64,000 nucleotides of DNA from Mycoemilia scoparia. Lineage: Eukaryota > Kickxellomycota > Kickxellomycetes > Kickxellales > Kickxellaceae. The translations under genes and the position numbers were made by a program. Positions 22,009 through 34,114 of the stretch are shown here, piece by piece. The stretch covers positions 558,001 through 622,000 of the forward strand of contig JANBPU010000001.1 in NCBI GenBank assembly GCA_027575805.1, given 5' to 3'. The stretch's first letter is position 1. Every line of letters starts with the position of its first letter. The notes beneath the pieces are model-generated. The model made no database searches. It saw only the letters and a list, made by a program, of their open reading frames with translations, and was not told the origin of the DNA.

Positions 22009-22439
22009 ATTTGCAAAAGTCGACAAATTTATACCACAATTAGAAATAAAGAGACCAGTTTAAAAACACAATCTATAAGGCTGACAATGCAATGCTAGAT
22101 TGCCGCAACAAAGGTATAAATGTATATTCGCTAATGCTGCGCGTGAAGCAAATGAGAATCAAAGTCAATGTTTATTATTTTCCAAAACGCAATCACCTAT
22201 TAAATTTCCTAAACTCCAATAAAGCTCAAAAAGCTTATGTGTATTAATTTGATTAGATAGTGCTGAATTATGCAATCAGGAGGCAAGTCCCTACTTGAAT
22301 TTTGATACATAAATCAAAGCTTTCCAACACCCAAAAACCACTTGATGCCCAAATTGCGTCATTTCGAGCCTATTTATACCAACTCGAAACCCATATCCAG
22401 CTTTACTCTACAACACATTCTACTTTTAAATATATTAAC
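22009..22439. other. Divergent intergenic region, RPB2 / dipeptidase promoters
   Basis: RPB2 (-) and the dipeptidase gene (+) start on either side. The region is AT-rich with no coding potential. A TATTTATA-like tract lies about 70 bp before the dipeptidase ATG. Confidence 0.6.
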
Positions 22440-24292
22440 ATGGACTCTCTCTCTAAGTATTACGAAACTGTCGAACAAGATAAACAGCACTACATCGACC
22501 GCCTCAGTGAGATCGTTGCTATTCCAAGGTACGCCACCAACCAGCCATTGATGGTGTTGCTGTTGCTTGCATCCACAGTAACTCATCCCATATACTCTTC
22601 CAAGCCTTATTGGCAAATGTTTATTATTTTTTGTTCAATAAAGTACATGTATTGACTAAATAACCTGCATTCTACATTCTATAGTGTCAGCTGCAGCGCT
22701 GACCATCGCCCAGATGTCGTTCGCATGGGTCACTGGCTAAAGGACCAGTGGGAAGCTTTGGGTGCTGAGACTAAGCTCGTCAACCCAGGTACTCAGGAGC
22801 TCGAAGGAAAGACTCTTGATCTTCCCCCAGTTGTTCTTGGTAAATACGGAAACGACCCCGCAAAGAAGACTCTGCTTGTCTATGGTCACTATGACGTTCA
22901 GCCTGCACTTAAGGAGGACGGCTGGAGCACTGATCCCTTCAAGCTCGTCATTAACGACAAAGAGCAGATGGTTGGACGTGGCTCTACTGATGACAAGGGG
23001 CCTGTTCTTGGATGGCTATGCTCCGCCGAAGCCTACAAGAAAGCTGGTCTTGAATACCCCGTTAACCTAAAGTTCTGTTTTGAGGGTATGGAAGAATCCG
23101 GAAGCGAGGGACTCGAGGAAGTCATCCGTGACGAGGCCGACAAATGGTTCAAGGGAACCGATGTTGTTTGCATCAGTGATAACTACTGGCTCGGAAAGGA
23201 GAAGCCTTGCCTTACTTATGGTCTTCGTGGTGTAAGCTACTTCTATATCACGGTCCAGGGCCCAGGAGCCGATCTCCACTCTGGAGTTTTCGGAGGCACC
23301 GTCCATGAGCCCATGACTGACCTCGTTAACCTTATGTCTAAGCTCGTCGATGTAAAGGGCAAGATTTTGATCCCTGGTATCTACGATGGTGTTGCCCCTG
23401 TCACTGATGAAGAGCATCAGGCATATGAAGGCCTTGAGTTCAAGCATTCTGACATGGAGGACGACCTCAAGCACAAGGTTATTGTCCACGATGAAGAGAA
23501 GAAGACTCTTATGCACCGGTAAGTCTCAAACAATAACACAATTCGCCTGTATTGCTGTTTATATCACGAATTACCAACACTCTATTTTAATTTTCTTCAT
23601 GTAGCTGGCGTATGCCTTCTCTCTCTCTCCACGGCATTGAGGGTGCATTCTATAATCCTGGAGCCAAGACAGTCATCCCTGCTCGTGTAATTGGCAAGTT
23701 CTCCATCCGTACTGTTCCCAACATGGATCGTGCTGAAGTTGCCAGAATCACCTGCAAGTACCTTAACGAGGAATTTGCTAAGCTTGGTAGCAAGAATAAG
23801 ATGACTGCAGAGATGGCCCATGATGGTCCCTGGTGGTACTCTTCACCTAAGCATCCCAACTTTGGTATGTATTTAACAGCACTTTGTATAATTATATGTC
23901 CACATTTCTTTGTGCTGATGGTAAATAACTAATATACTTTATCCTGCTATCTGAAACCGTGTAGTTGCTGGTGCAAAGGCCATGGAAAGAGTCTTTGGTG
24001 TCCAACCCGATCTCACTCGTGAGGGAGGCTCTATTCCCATCACGATCTCCTTCCAGGAGGCACTTAACTGCAATGTTCTTCTTTTGCCAATGGGCTCGGC
24101 TGACGATGTAAGTAGCGTGGGAAAATTTTTCATATGGGCGAGAATGTAATGGTGATTTACTTTGCTAACCACTAATATTTATGACTTTAGGGTGCTCACT
24201 CGATCAATGAGAAGCTCAATATCCGCAACTTTATTGAAGGCATCAAGGTCTTTGGTGCTTATGTTGACGAGCTTTCCAAGGCTGACCTCTAA
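22440..24292 (+). CDS. DUG1: Cytosolic M20 dipeptidase (Dug1 / CNDP2 type)
   Basis: Five exons (22440..22528, 22685..23518, 23605..23864, 23965..24107, 24191..24292) give 475 aa, the family's normal length. M20 metallopeptidases of this type cleave Cys-Gly and other dipeptides; yeast Dug1 works in glutathione breakdown. Metal-site motifs are visible: [39 protein letters not shown] and [11 protein letters not shown]. The dimerisation lid carries [11 protein letters not shown] and [12 protein letters not shown]. The last exon holds the final ligand, [20 protein letters not shown]. Introns are 82-156 bp with GT-AG ends, and joins restore [13 protein letters not shown] and LMHRWRMPSLS. The gene converges on NOC3, 173 bp away. 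Confidence 0.95.
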
Positions 24293-24465
24293 ATTTTTTC
24301 AGTTTTTCCACATTGTTTTATTTACTACTATTATCCCAAGGAATTGCTGAGGGCATTCCAAACAACCAATATTATTTAGTGTGAAATACAATTAGTCAAT
24401 TATTACAAGTGCAGCTTTTGAAACAATAAAACTAAATTTTAAGTCATGGCAGAATCACTCAGCAA

Positions 24466-27376
24466 TTACTGCCTCTCAGAATCCTGCTTCTGTTGTCTTT
24501 TAAGGAGCTGCTTGGCAAACCGGATTAGATCCCCAACTGCAGAGCGTACATCAGCACTGTGGTGTGTCTGTAGCCAGTGGATCTCATAGAGCTGAGTTGC
24601 CAGCGGGTTACACATTTCAGGATCATCCAGTTCTTTGCGGTAAACACCGTTCATTACAAGTGTCGTCTCATTGTCACTGTCATCGCCGGCATTTTCCTCT
24701 GGAATCAACCAACTGGTTAGTTTAGAGTATTTAATAAAAAGCTTGTGTACAAATCTAATTGCCCGAACAGCAGTTTTTGATGGCCAATACAAAGATGCTA
24801 TCATGAGTCGCTTCATGAATGCAGCAACTCTCTGGGGGTTCGTCTTGGGACCGACAAAGAACATACGGTTGAGACAATCAAACAGCAAGTCAGCCTCGCT
24901 TCTAACCTTTTCATTCCAATCGATTTCAGACTCGCTTTTGTCTTGGCCGGCATTTTCATTATTTTTGGGATCGTTAAACTTGGTTGACTCGATGTTCGAT
25001 CTGCAAGACAACTCTCCAAGAAGGCTGTACAGATGCCTATAGAAGTCTCCAAGATCAAGATTAAGGGCCTCGCCTTGGCCACTCAGAATATGCACGGCAG
25101 TAAGAATGCAAAGTAACGAGGACCTAGTAGACATTGTGGCAACTGACTTTTCTACTTGACCCTGAATAACACTCTTTAGAGTCTTTAAAAGGTCTGGGAA
25201 AAAGTCGACGCTAATAAGGTGGGCAAACTTTGCCAAACCCTCAAGCACCACGGGAATTAAGACTGCATCTTCGCTGTCTGCCAAGCTCTTGTTGCCATTA
25301 TTTGCCGCATACTCTTTGTAATTCTTGAGTATTCTAAAGTATGTTACAAATACCGCAGATAGAGTCTTTTCGTGCCATTTTGTGCGCTCTTCTACGCTGA
25401 CCTCGGCCTCAGCCTCAAGCATAGACCTCTCGACTTCGGTCTGCTCTTTTCTTATTTTGATCTGCTTCTTACTAAGCTTAACATGCCTCTTGGCTTCTAG
25501 CCTTGCCTTGCTTCCACCTTTCTTTCGCATGATTTTACGGCGCTCATGTTCTCTCTGGCGCTTATTGGCTTCCCGCTCTTCCCTTCTCCTGTCTTCGGGG
25601 TTCTCGCTCAGCTCATCATACAAACGAAGCTTCAACCATGGTCTTAGACATGAAGGATCAATGCGAGAACCTCCGCCAAGCCTTTTTATTCTTTTACTAG
25701 CACATTCTACGGATTCTTTGGCGTATTCACCGGAAATATCCATATTGAATAGCTGCTCTGTATAGTGGCGACCAAGTTTAGCTATCGAGGCGTAATTAGG
25801 ATGCAAAACACGGAATGATGGCTGAACGTAGACATGCACTAGATCATCGATTAACTCGGCACGGAAGTTGAAGTGTGGGTGCTCTGTCACAAGTTCTCCC
25901 ACACATTTTACGGCAATTTCCGCACCAACTCTGTCAAAGCTCGGTTGTTTGAACTCCTGAGTGGCTTTCACTATAATTTTATGGATTTGTGTGATGAAGT
26001 TTTTATAATGGTTTACTATTAGCTCTTCGAATTTACGCTGGGCCTTGACCTCCTTGGAAACCTTTGTCGCCTTTTCTTCTGCAGTCAGCTCACGAATGCG
26101 GTAGTCGGGTAGAATGTCTTTATAAATTGCCAGTTGAGTCAAAAGTCCAAGGTGTTGCACTTTTATATTGCCCCTTGCTTGCTCCTCATCACATATGCCG
26201 ACGAGTTTTTTCATCTGACCGATATTCTTTTCTGGGTTCTGGGTAATCAACTCTGCTATTTCAGCCAACTGGATTTTTCTGGCAATAACATATTGTTTCT
26301 TTGGCAAGGAGGATAGATCAATGTCGTTTACAGTGTGGGATGCCCGTTGATCTTTGACAGCAACAGACTGTGAATCGTCTTCGCTGCTAGCTGCTTCGCT
26401 TTGATCCTCTGACACGCCCTGCACGTCCTCATATTCACCTTCAGAAGCGCTGGGTTGAATTTCAGAATCTGCGCCATCTTCGCCCTCAGCAGCATCATCA
26501 TTTTCGCTTCCTTCATCTTCAACCGTCAACAGTCGACCAGATGCATCTTTGATAGGCAGCCTTGTGCTTTCGCTTTGTTTTTTATTGAGATCACCATAGA
26601 GTCCGAATTTTCTAGGAAGTTTCTCATAGTCCATTAGATCAGACATGGCTGTCTTTCGCTTTAATGCCTTTTTTTCTTTGTGATTAAGGATGCTGGGCTT
26701 TTCGTCATCAAAAACTTTGGCCAACTCTTCGTTGCTGGTATCATCATCATCGACCCCGCTATCTGGCATAGCTAGGTCGCTTGAATCATCAACATTATCA
26801 TCCTCGTCGCTTGTCATATATTCGAGCTCAGATATCCCCTCATCCAAATCGTCATCTTCGCTCTCTGTTAATTCACCTGGTTGCAGCGATTCACTTTGAT
26901 TTGATTTCTTGCCATCATTCCCCTTTACTACGTCTAAATAGTTGTCCTTCTTCTCCTTTTTATCGCTATCGTCAATACACAAATTAGAAACCAAACATTA
27001 ACAATTGCAAATATGTGTTTATTTTACACTATATTTCCCCAATTCCATTATGATGGTTTGGGCCCAATAATTATAACTCGGTAAATTACCTTTTCTTTTC
27101 TAGATCTTCAACATTCATGGATTTTAAAAACCCTAGCCTGCCAGAATTGCCCATTACAAATGATATGTCCTCCTCATCAACACCCTCGCCACCATCTCCG
27201 TTGTCTTTTTCGTCCTCCTCATCTTTGCGCAGCTGATTGAGATCTGGTTTGTGTTTCTTGTTCTTTGATTTCGGACCTGCAGCTGCGCTATTGCCATGCT
27301 TTTTTGATAGAGCACCTTTTGATTTCGGCTTTGCCTTTACTCCAAATGAGCCCTTTGCTCCGGCTTTCAAACCCAT
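24466..27376 (-). CDS. NOC3: Nucleolar complex protein 3 (NOC3)
   Basis: Two exons (27090..27376 and 24466..26965) give 928 aa. Noc3 pairs with Noc2 in pre-60S ribosome maturation and export, and in yeast also in replication licensing. The N-terminal third is basic then strongly acidic (runs of D/E with S), as in nucleolar proteins. The NOC3 domain carries KIQLAEIAELITQNPEKNIG, RGNIKVQHLGLLTQLAIYKD and ILPDYRIRELTAEEK. A basic coiled-coil stretch (REEREANKRQREHERRKIMR) comes next. The CBF/Mak21-like C-terminal domain has LLKTLKSVI, AVHILSGQGEALNLDLGDFY, and RVAAFMKRLMIASL. Human NOC3L shows the same order. The first exon is the less conserved part. Confidence 0.93.
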
Positions 27377-29152
27377 TTTTATTAAAGATAGAAATATTCT
27401 CTATGACATCAAAACCCAAACCAAAACCTATGCAAGCAAAAAATAATTTTTAACCAACATAAACCTTGTGCTATTTGATTAAATCTCTCTGGCGTGATTA
27501 GATCTTATTATAGTCTTCATAATCTGATTGTCATGGAGGGTTGATTAAACCAAAGGATTAGGGGGGGCAAAATGGTTGAAGAACTTTTATTGGAGGCATT
27601 AATGTCTAGTGCATGCATAAACATCCCAAGGGACTAGCCAAAAGACTGAAATATAGACAAATAAACAGATCTCTGCAAAGAGGCTGGAATTAGCCCCAGG
27701 CTGACTGCTGTACAAACAGCCCCCCAAAAAATAGGGCGAATCTTGTGGGAAATGATTTACTGGAAGCGGCTAGAAGATGAGCCGCGCTTACCACAATTTA
27801 GCGATTCGTAACAAAGATAGGCCTGCAGAAAAACGAAAACAAAGCTGTCTATAATGACAAGCAGTTTAAAGTCTTAATAGCGAGGGGCGATTGCTGACAA
27901 AAGCCATTCGGGGCCGAAAATCCGCACACTTGGTTGCTTTGTGACAACGCCCATCACGTCCACATTAAAGAGAACTAGAAAGCACCTTGTAGAATGGTAC
28001 TTTGGATGTGCAGCTTAATGGAACAAAACAGGCTGTGTGTCACTGCTTATGACGATATCCATTGGTTTGTAGTGGGCCAAAGCTATATTTGCATCGACAT
28101 TACAGTGTGAAGTCTTTGCTTTGGCGCTACTACTTTACCAGCGTTGGGCAAGTGTGTGTGACAGTCTCTGCAGTCTCGTAAACAGCCCAATGACCGGACT
28201 CGCCGGCGTGCGCCAGATTTCTTTGTAGAAGCCGATGCAAGGGAGAAGACAACAATTCACACCAAGTACACACCAGTCGCCAACAGTGGCCCAAAGAGGC
28301 GCCACAAACGTAGAGTTTCAAGCACATTTATTTGTCTACAGACAGCTTTTTTCAACAAAGAGTGCCCAAATCATATCATATCGTCAAATTCAATAGCACC
28401 CAAGAGTTCACTCAAGATCAAACCCAAAAGAGCCATATGCAGGTCAAAGCCAAAGCAAAGATTGTCTATCCTGCGGTTCCGAAGGTTGTCTACCATCCCC
28501 CCTCACCTGAAAGTCACGATGTCCGTGTGTATGCAGACGTTTGCGTGGTAATAGCCTGCTATTGTATCAGCCCAACATAGAATTTTTATTATTCTGCTGG
28601 AATTTGCGTGGATGTGTGTGTGAGCGTGCACGCCAAGTGAATTTAAACTATCCTCACACCCACGTATTGTGACTCTAATTCTTTACGTTTTCTCATAACC
28701 ATCGCTTTTGTGGTTTTCTTTATAAGCACATATATATTCTCTCTCTGGCCGCCAAGATTCCGTTTTCATTTATCTCTTCATTTCTCCCTGCCTTATTTTT
28801 GCTTAATATATTTTTCATTGCCTTTTTCGACCTTTGCATTATATCATCGCTTCTAGACTCCAGCCGCCATCAACCATAGCTTCAAGGAATCCATCTGCCG
28901 TGTTTAATCTCAGCGCCCGCCCACCCTTTTTAGACCCCCTTCGCCCCATTTCTTTGTATCTTGCCAGGAGTAGCCACCCACACTAGCTTTGGATACACAG
29001 GGAAGCTATTCTGCACGAGAAGGACCTCCAAAGGCACCAAAAGCAGCTTGGATATATACACATATATACCCCGCGCCATATTTCCTACACCAGCTTGACC
29101 ACCACGATATTTCACAACTGTATGATATCACAGCCCCTGAAGCATAAAAAGC
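27377..29152. other. Divergent intergenic region, NOC3 / PAP2-enzyme promoters
   Basis: This 1.8-kb region lies upstream of both neighbours. A TC-rich stretch (about 28735..28960) and TATATACACATATATACC at about 29050..29070 precede the PAP2-enzyme start. An 82-codon open frame at 28332..28580 has no recognisable motif and I do not call it. No repeat copy is seen. Confidence 0.55.
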
Positions 29153-30235
29153 ATGGTTGACATACAGTTTTCCCCAGCTATAATGGGCTGGAAGCGTTCA
29201 GTGGTTCGGGGAGCCTCTCAGGCCACCGCCCTAGTCCAGAGAAATGTCTATATCCGGCTCGCCGTCACTATAGCCTTCGAGGTAGCCTTAATAGCCATAA
29301 CCTTCTGCTCTAATTTCCTGTCAGGGTACATATTCAACCACTTTTTCGATTTCAAGGCCAGCCGCATGGCAGCTATGGACAACGCGCTGAGAATTATCAA
29401 GGCCGAGAAGCTGTTTGGCATGTTTATCGAACAGGCGGTGCAAAAATGGAACAGCGATTATATTGGCGGCTGGTCCTTTTGGAACACGTATTACGCCGGC
29501 GCGCACCCAGTCGTTACCGCCGGTGTTTTGGTTATCTTGCTTGTTCGAATGCTCTACTGGCAGACATTCCGTTCGAATTGGAAAAAGCTGCGTAGCAGCG
29601 TTGACCAAACCTCGCCCTCGCCCTTCCGCACCGAGGAAGAACGCAGCCCCTTCCACGTACAAAACCCAGCCCAGCAATACTACTTTTTACGCTCTGTGTG
29701 GATCCTTGGGGCGTGGATCGCTTTCCTTGGATTTGTCTTCATACCAACCATGCCGCCTAGACTTTTGCCAACCTGCGACTACTTCAACAACACAGGCCTC
29801 AATGTCGGCGGCTGTATAGCCAACGATTTTACATTTGTAGATACTATCGGACGCTTTGGCTCGCTGCTGTGGGATTGGGAAGACCCGTCGGTTAAAACAC
29901 TCAACAACCCCTACGCCGCTTTCCCAAGCCAACACTCGCTATTTGCATGCTGGGTTGCTATGGTGTGGATTTGCATCTGGGGGCCCTCCTCACAAACTGT
30001 AACAGCCTTCCGCAGACCAGCCGCTTTTTGGTTGCATTTCCTCGGTCGCTGGTCCATAGTTCTGTATCCCATGTTAACCATCTATTGTATTGTTGTTACT
30101 GCAAATCACTACATATTCGATGCCTTTGGCGGAATTGCCGCTCTCGCACTCTCCTACGTTATTGTAAGCTGGCGGACTTCAAAGAAGAAGGAAGGCTCCC
30201 CATCTTCGCCTCATCCAGAAATGCTTCCAGTATAG
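29153..30235 (+). CDS. PAP2-superfamily membrane phosphatase/phosphotransferase
   Basis: Intronless 360-aa integral membrane protein. Hydrophobic segments include LAVTIAFEVALIAITFCSNF, VVTAGVLVILLVRMLYW, SVWILGAWIAFLGFVFI and WSIVLYPMLTIYCIVV. The C-terminal half has the three PAP2 catalytic motifs in a divergent form: PTMPPRLLP, NPYAAFPSQHSLFACW (PSxH) and ANHYIFDAFGG (H-x3-D). This arrangement, with PPR-L, PSQH and NHY--DA, is that of the PAP2_3 group, which includes inositol-phosphorylceramide synthase-like and other lipid phosphotransferases. The substrate cannot be told from sequence. The tail is polar and probably cytosolic. Confidence 0.8.
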   Translation: MVDIQFSPAIMGWKRSVVRGASQATALVQRNVYIRLAVTIAFEVALIAITFCSNFLSGYIFNHFFDFKASRMAAMDNALRIIKAEKLFGMFIEQAVQKWNSDYIGGWSFWNTYYAGAHPVVTAGVLVILLVRMLYWQTFRSNWKKLRSSVDQTSPSPFRTEEERSPFHVQNPAQQYYFLRSVWILGAWIAFLGFVFIPTMPPRLLPTCDYFNNTGLNVGGCIANDFTFVDTIGRFGSLLWDWEDPSVKTLNNPYAAFPSQHSLFACWVAMVWICIWGPSSQTVTAFRRPAAFWLHFLGRWSIVLYPMLTIYCIVVTANHYIFDAFGGIAALALSYVIVSWRTSKKKEGSPSSPHPEMLPV

Positions 30236-32214
30236 TAGAAGGACAGCATGGTGATATCCTGGATACACCTGTCTATCTCGCATACCATCACCTCGCTTTT
30301 GCCGGTGCTACAACAAATACTACTGCTAATATACTTCTAATTACTCTTCGAACCCTGTAATCTATATATACATATAACTACAACACCAAACTGTCGTGAT
30401 ACGCGTTCTGGGCCTGTTTTGACTTTCTACAAATAATCCATCATATATTCTCGATATTATTATATTACTTCTATTATTACACCCCAGTTATCTAATGTCT
30501 CTCCTGGCATTCCACCATTTTCACTAGTCATTTGCTAATTGTTATTTCTGTTTGCTCTCCACAACACCACTATAGACCTTCTAATATTTAAAAATCTCCA
30601 AGTTTCAACTTCTTGCTTTTTAATCCACCCTATGTTGCTTTCTCGTTTACTCAATGAATTTGTTTCTCTATCAAGTATCAAAGGAATGAAGCTACATTAC
30701 ACTTGTTATGGTCCCCACATAATATAATATCAGCTATCCTCCCTGTCGAGCCCTTGGCGCTGGCCACACCATCATAATTCATCCCTCAAGCAAGGCTTTT
30801 TTTAACAAAGCTTTATTGACACCATCTTTGGACTCTAGTTTTTCATGCAGAAGACAACCTCTATTTTGGCACATGACTTGGGAGGGCATTTGTCTTTTGG
30901 ACAGCATGAGCATGCATGATTCTCTCTAAAGATTTAAATTGTTTTTAGAGATGGCGTATGCAGATCTGTGGAATGTTCTGCATAAAGGTGGCTTTTGATT
31001 ATTTTTTCACACACATTTATTGTGCATTATTTGGCTTTTAATGAGTCAATTTTTTGTAGTATTAATGTGTATGCTCGGCGACCATGAGGTTTATTTGCAC
31101 ATCCCAAAGTGAGTGAATGTTTTATTGCAGGCTATAAGAGCATAGTTTTTTAACAGTAACCACAAACCAGGATACAATATAATAAATAATAGATCAAAGT
31201 ACTGTTGAATACTTTTAATTGCTATTAATGTTATGCCTGTGTGTGTGTGTGTGTTTATTGCAACAATTAATGGTCATGTCTACAGTAATTTCTATGGTTG
31301 TGGGGTTATTATTACATCATGGTTTGCAGCTACATCACCACCGTGATGTAAAATCTAAAAAATACTAGTAACAAAAATGCTTGAACCAATATTGTTACTT
31401 TCAAGCCGAACTGTTAACATGGGCTCTCTAAATTACACACTTTTAATTCAAAAATACGTGGATTTGGCCGATAATTCCAGTACTGATTAGCCACACAATA
31501 TGTGTGGGTGGGTCCCAGAAAAATACACCATAAATTTTATAAATGACAGAATCTCCTTTAAAGGTGTACCGACCAGAATAACACCCTGGACAATAGCCAA
31601 TAGTCCATCATGCTCCAGCCAAAGTGTATGAGCTATGAGCCGATTTACAGTGAATGTTTGAAAGTACCAATTTGTTTCCTTTTGATGGAGAGCCTGCCAG
31701 CTATTAAAAACAATAGGGGGCGAGCACAACCAGCAGTAGCATTATGTTTGTTTTAGGGCAAAAAGAAATCATCAATAAAGAGTAAACTCAAATGACCATC
31801 ATATTTGCTCGCTAATAGATCTAAATAGGGTTTTTTGGGCCAAGTAAGAATACAGTTGGCTATCTAGTTTGTTTTATCGTCTATAAACAAGTGGAAAAAA
31901 AAGATATAATATAAAGAACTTGATCCTAATCATAACTTAGGCATCATGTGTATCAAAATGCTTGAAGGTCATCTTTTTCATGCTATTGACCATTATAGCG
32001 ATAACAGCCAAATGGCCACCCTTAAAAATGGCATATAATTTTTTCTTTGGAATTTGTTTATTGGATGTTGTAAAGAAAGAAAATTAAAAATGAAAACATC
32101 CTAATTTTCTCTTTCTCATACCATCAATAAGATGGGGGAGGGATGGGGAAGAAATAGCATTCCAAGAGCTTTTACTACCCCATCCATGTCCATCATACTT
32201 TTACAAATCCACAC
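30236..32214. other. Gene-poor convergent region with repeat relics
   Basis: No gene is supported. Contents: AT-rich 3' flanks, a (GT)n microsatellite at about 31239..31254, and a decayed repeat at 31606..31720 that resembles 33369..33470. A broken A-type MITE trace lies at about 31960..32035 (GAAGGT, ACAGCCAAATGG, CACCCTTAAAAATGG). Confidence 0.55.
31606..31720 (+). repeat. Decayed repeat, partner of 33369..33470
   Basis: It shares CTCCAGC, then GTGTATGAGCTATG, then TTTCCTTTTGATGGAGA with the second copy. In the matching frame it would read HAPAKVYEL*ADLQ*MFESTNLFPFDGE; the other copy reads EAPAKMYELWASLRGMYENTSLFPFGGE. Two in-frame stops mark this copy as broken. It was probably once coding in a mobile element; the family is not identified. 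Confidence 0.5.
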
Positions 32215-32679
32215 TCATTCTTTCTTTTTACCTTTTTGATTTTCTGTTTCCGTCTTGCTCGAATCTTTAGACAAAGCTTTATTTCCCTCTTCAAACATAC
32301 CTTGAACAATAAGCAATGCACAAACAATATCCATAATATATTCAAAGATAACATGAATGAACCATGGAATGGGGTTGTAAGTTCCCTTGTTGGCAGCATA
32401 ATAATCATTTTGCCGATTATACTTCCTACAAATTGGGTCCACGGTGATATCAAATGGTATCAAGAACAACAACATAAAGAACTGGAAACTGTAGAAGCCA
32501 ATTAGTATGAGCATACGAATTAGTTCAAGAAGTTTGTTGTTGGTTGGTTCGTGGGCACATAATCCGATAAGAATTATCGCGAAGGAAGGAGCACCCACGC
32601 AAGCAGCAATGATGGGACCAATGACGCTTTTAAACTCACGTTCCTTTAAGGATGATCGTATGTCTGTGTTGGCGTCCAT
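32215..32679 (-). CDS. Small multi-pass membrane protein with KKxx-type tail
   Basis: Intronless 154-aa protein that I do not recognise. Three or four hydrophobic segments are visible: VIGPIIAACVGAPSFAIILI, then a segment holding LIGFYSFQFFMLLFLIPFDI, then IPWFIHVIFEYIMDIVCALL. The loop NDYYAANKGTYNPIPWF is aromatic-rich. The polar C-terminus ends KGKKKE, so lysines lie at -3 and -4 as in dilysine ER-retrieval signals. An endomembrane location is inferred from that alone. The start at 32679 is the only upstream ATG, and a purine-rich stretch precedes it. Confidence 0.6.
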   Translation of the reverse strand: MDANTDIRSSLKEREFKSVIGPIIAACVGAPSFAIILIGLCAHEPTNNKLLELIRMLILIGFYSFQFFMLLFLIPFDITVDPICRKYNRQNDYYAANKGTYNPIPWFIHVIFEYIMDIVCALLIVQGMFEEGNKALSKDSSKTETENQKGKKKE

Positions 32680-33189
32680 GGTTGGGAGGAGGAAGAGGAG
32701 AAGGAGAAGGAGGGCAATGGGTAGAAAAGAGCGTATGTGGAGGAGTAAGTGGATTCCAGGATGTTATTGAATGAAAGGATAGAGAAAGTGTGGGGTTTAT
32801 ATACATGTGTGTGTGCGTGGAATTGTTGAGAGTTTTGTAAGAAATTTACAATTTTTATATTTGATTTTTTGGTTTCAAAGTTTGTAAGTTATTTTTTTTA
32901 CTAAAAATGGTTTTAGGCCTATTAGCAATAATTTTTTTTGATTTAAATGTTCAGGAATTTACAATTTTTATATTCCTGTTTTTTTGGGGGGAGGCATGTA
33001 TAAATAAGGAGGATAAGGTTTTGTTGATTTAAAAAATGGTTATGGTGGTTGGAATTTGATGTATTGGATTCTCGTTTTTTACTTTTTTTTACCAAAAAAA
33101 TAAATTTCTGTATGATCATTTCATCATTTGTGAAGTGCACGTGTGTATATATATATATATAGTATATTTGAATATATTGGCCACAGTTT

Positions 33190-33313
33190 ATATGGGTAAT
33201 AATTTTTGAAAGATACCTTTTGGTGGTCAAAGATTATAGGGGCTGAAATCACAGCCAAATGGATATCCAGTTTTACTAGTAAACATTCACCCTTCAAAAA
33301 TAATCGCCCATAT
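33190..33313. mobile_element. MITE subfamily A copy
   Basis: The ends are ATATGGGTAATAATTTTTGA and the inverted CTTCAAAAATAATCGCCCAT. The interior holds CACAGCCAAATGGATATCCA and TTTTACTAGTAAAC, shared with 33791..33910 and 43962..44081. AT flanks both ends. Confidence 0.8.
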
Positions 33314-33368
33314 ATCAGTGCCTCCTCCAAAAAGGCACTAGAAAATTCCCTTGGATACTGGCTAATCA

Positions 33369-33470
33369 TCTCTGAGGCTCCAGCTAAAATGTATGAGCTA
33401 TGGGCTAGTTTGCGGGGTATGTATGAGAATACCAGCCTGTTCCCTTTTGGTGGAGAACTTAACAAATAGT
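33369..33470 (+). repeat. Decayed repeat, partner of 31606..31720
   Basis: The open frame reads SEAPAKMYELWASLRGMYEN followed by TSLFPFGGE. The DNA is about three-quarters similar to 31606..31720 by eye. It directly follows a MITE. It is probably a relic of a protein-coding mobile element whose family I cannot name. Confidence 0.5.
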
Positions 33471-33790
33471 TTATGAGATCTTCCCATATCTAATTGCATT
33501 ATGATTTTTGATAATCTAATTTGGGGGCCTTTTATTCCTAATAGCTTATGAAATAAAGCCATAGGGAATTTCTAATGCCACCCAAAATTTAAAATAGATG
33601 TGAGCACCAAGTTTTATTAGAGTGCCAAGAAATCAAAATCAAACAATTATTATACTCACTACAAAATTATTCTATTGCAACACTTAATCATCGCTGATAT
33701 GATTGAGCTAACAAGCAAATATTATCTATTGATAATGCTATTGTGCACATAGAAACAATCTAGTATCTAATTTCTGCAATACCAATAGAT

Positions 33791-33910
33791 ATATGGGTAA
33801 TAATTTTTGAAAGATACCTTTAGGTGACTGAAGGTTATAGAGGCAATCACAGACAAATGGATGTCTAGTTTTACTAGTAAACATTCACTTTACACAGATA
33901 CTGTCCATAT
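33791..33910. mobile_element. MITE subfamily A copy, one end decayed
   Basis: The left end ATATGGGTAATAATTTTTGA is intact. The right end has decayed to ACACAGATACTGTCCATAT. The interior matches 33190..33313 (AATCACAGACAAATGGATGT, TTTTACTAGTAAACATTCAC). Confidence 0.75.
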
Positions 33911-33996
33911 ACACTATTTTATATTTTTTGATAGTCATTTTTTGAGGGCCTATTTTTGTTTGATAATTTGTAATTTTTAACCATAACAACCAGCAA

Positions 33997-34114
33997 ATGA
34001 GTAGTTATTTTTGAAGGGTGACCATTTAATAATAGACTGTGATCACACATTTGGCTGGGATTGCCCTTATAATCGCAGGCCACCAAAAGTCACCCTTCAA
34101 AAATAATCACTCTT
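33997..34114. mobile_element. MITE subfamily A copy
   Basis: The ends are ATGAGTAGTTATTTTTGAAG and the inverted CCTTCAAAAATAATCACTCT. The interior has AGACTGTGATCACACATTTG and CTTATAATCGCAGGCCACC, closest to the nested copy 7501..7622. Confidence 0.8.

Noticed and set aside
28332..28580. 82-codon frame in the PAP2 promoter region
   Set aside because: No motif, low-quality context and no splice partner.
33190..34114. Regular short repeats as a CRISPR-like array
   Set aside because: The repeats are inverted ends of separate 120-bp elements, unevenly spaced and diverged, in a fungal genome.
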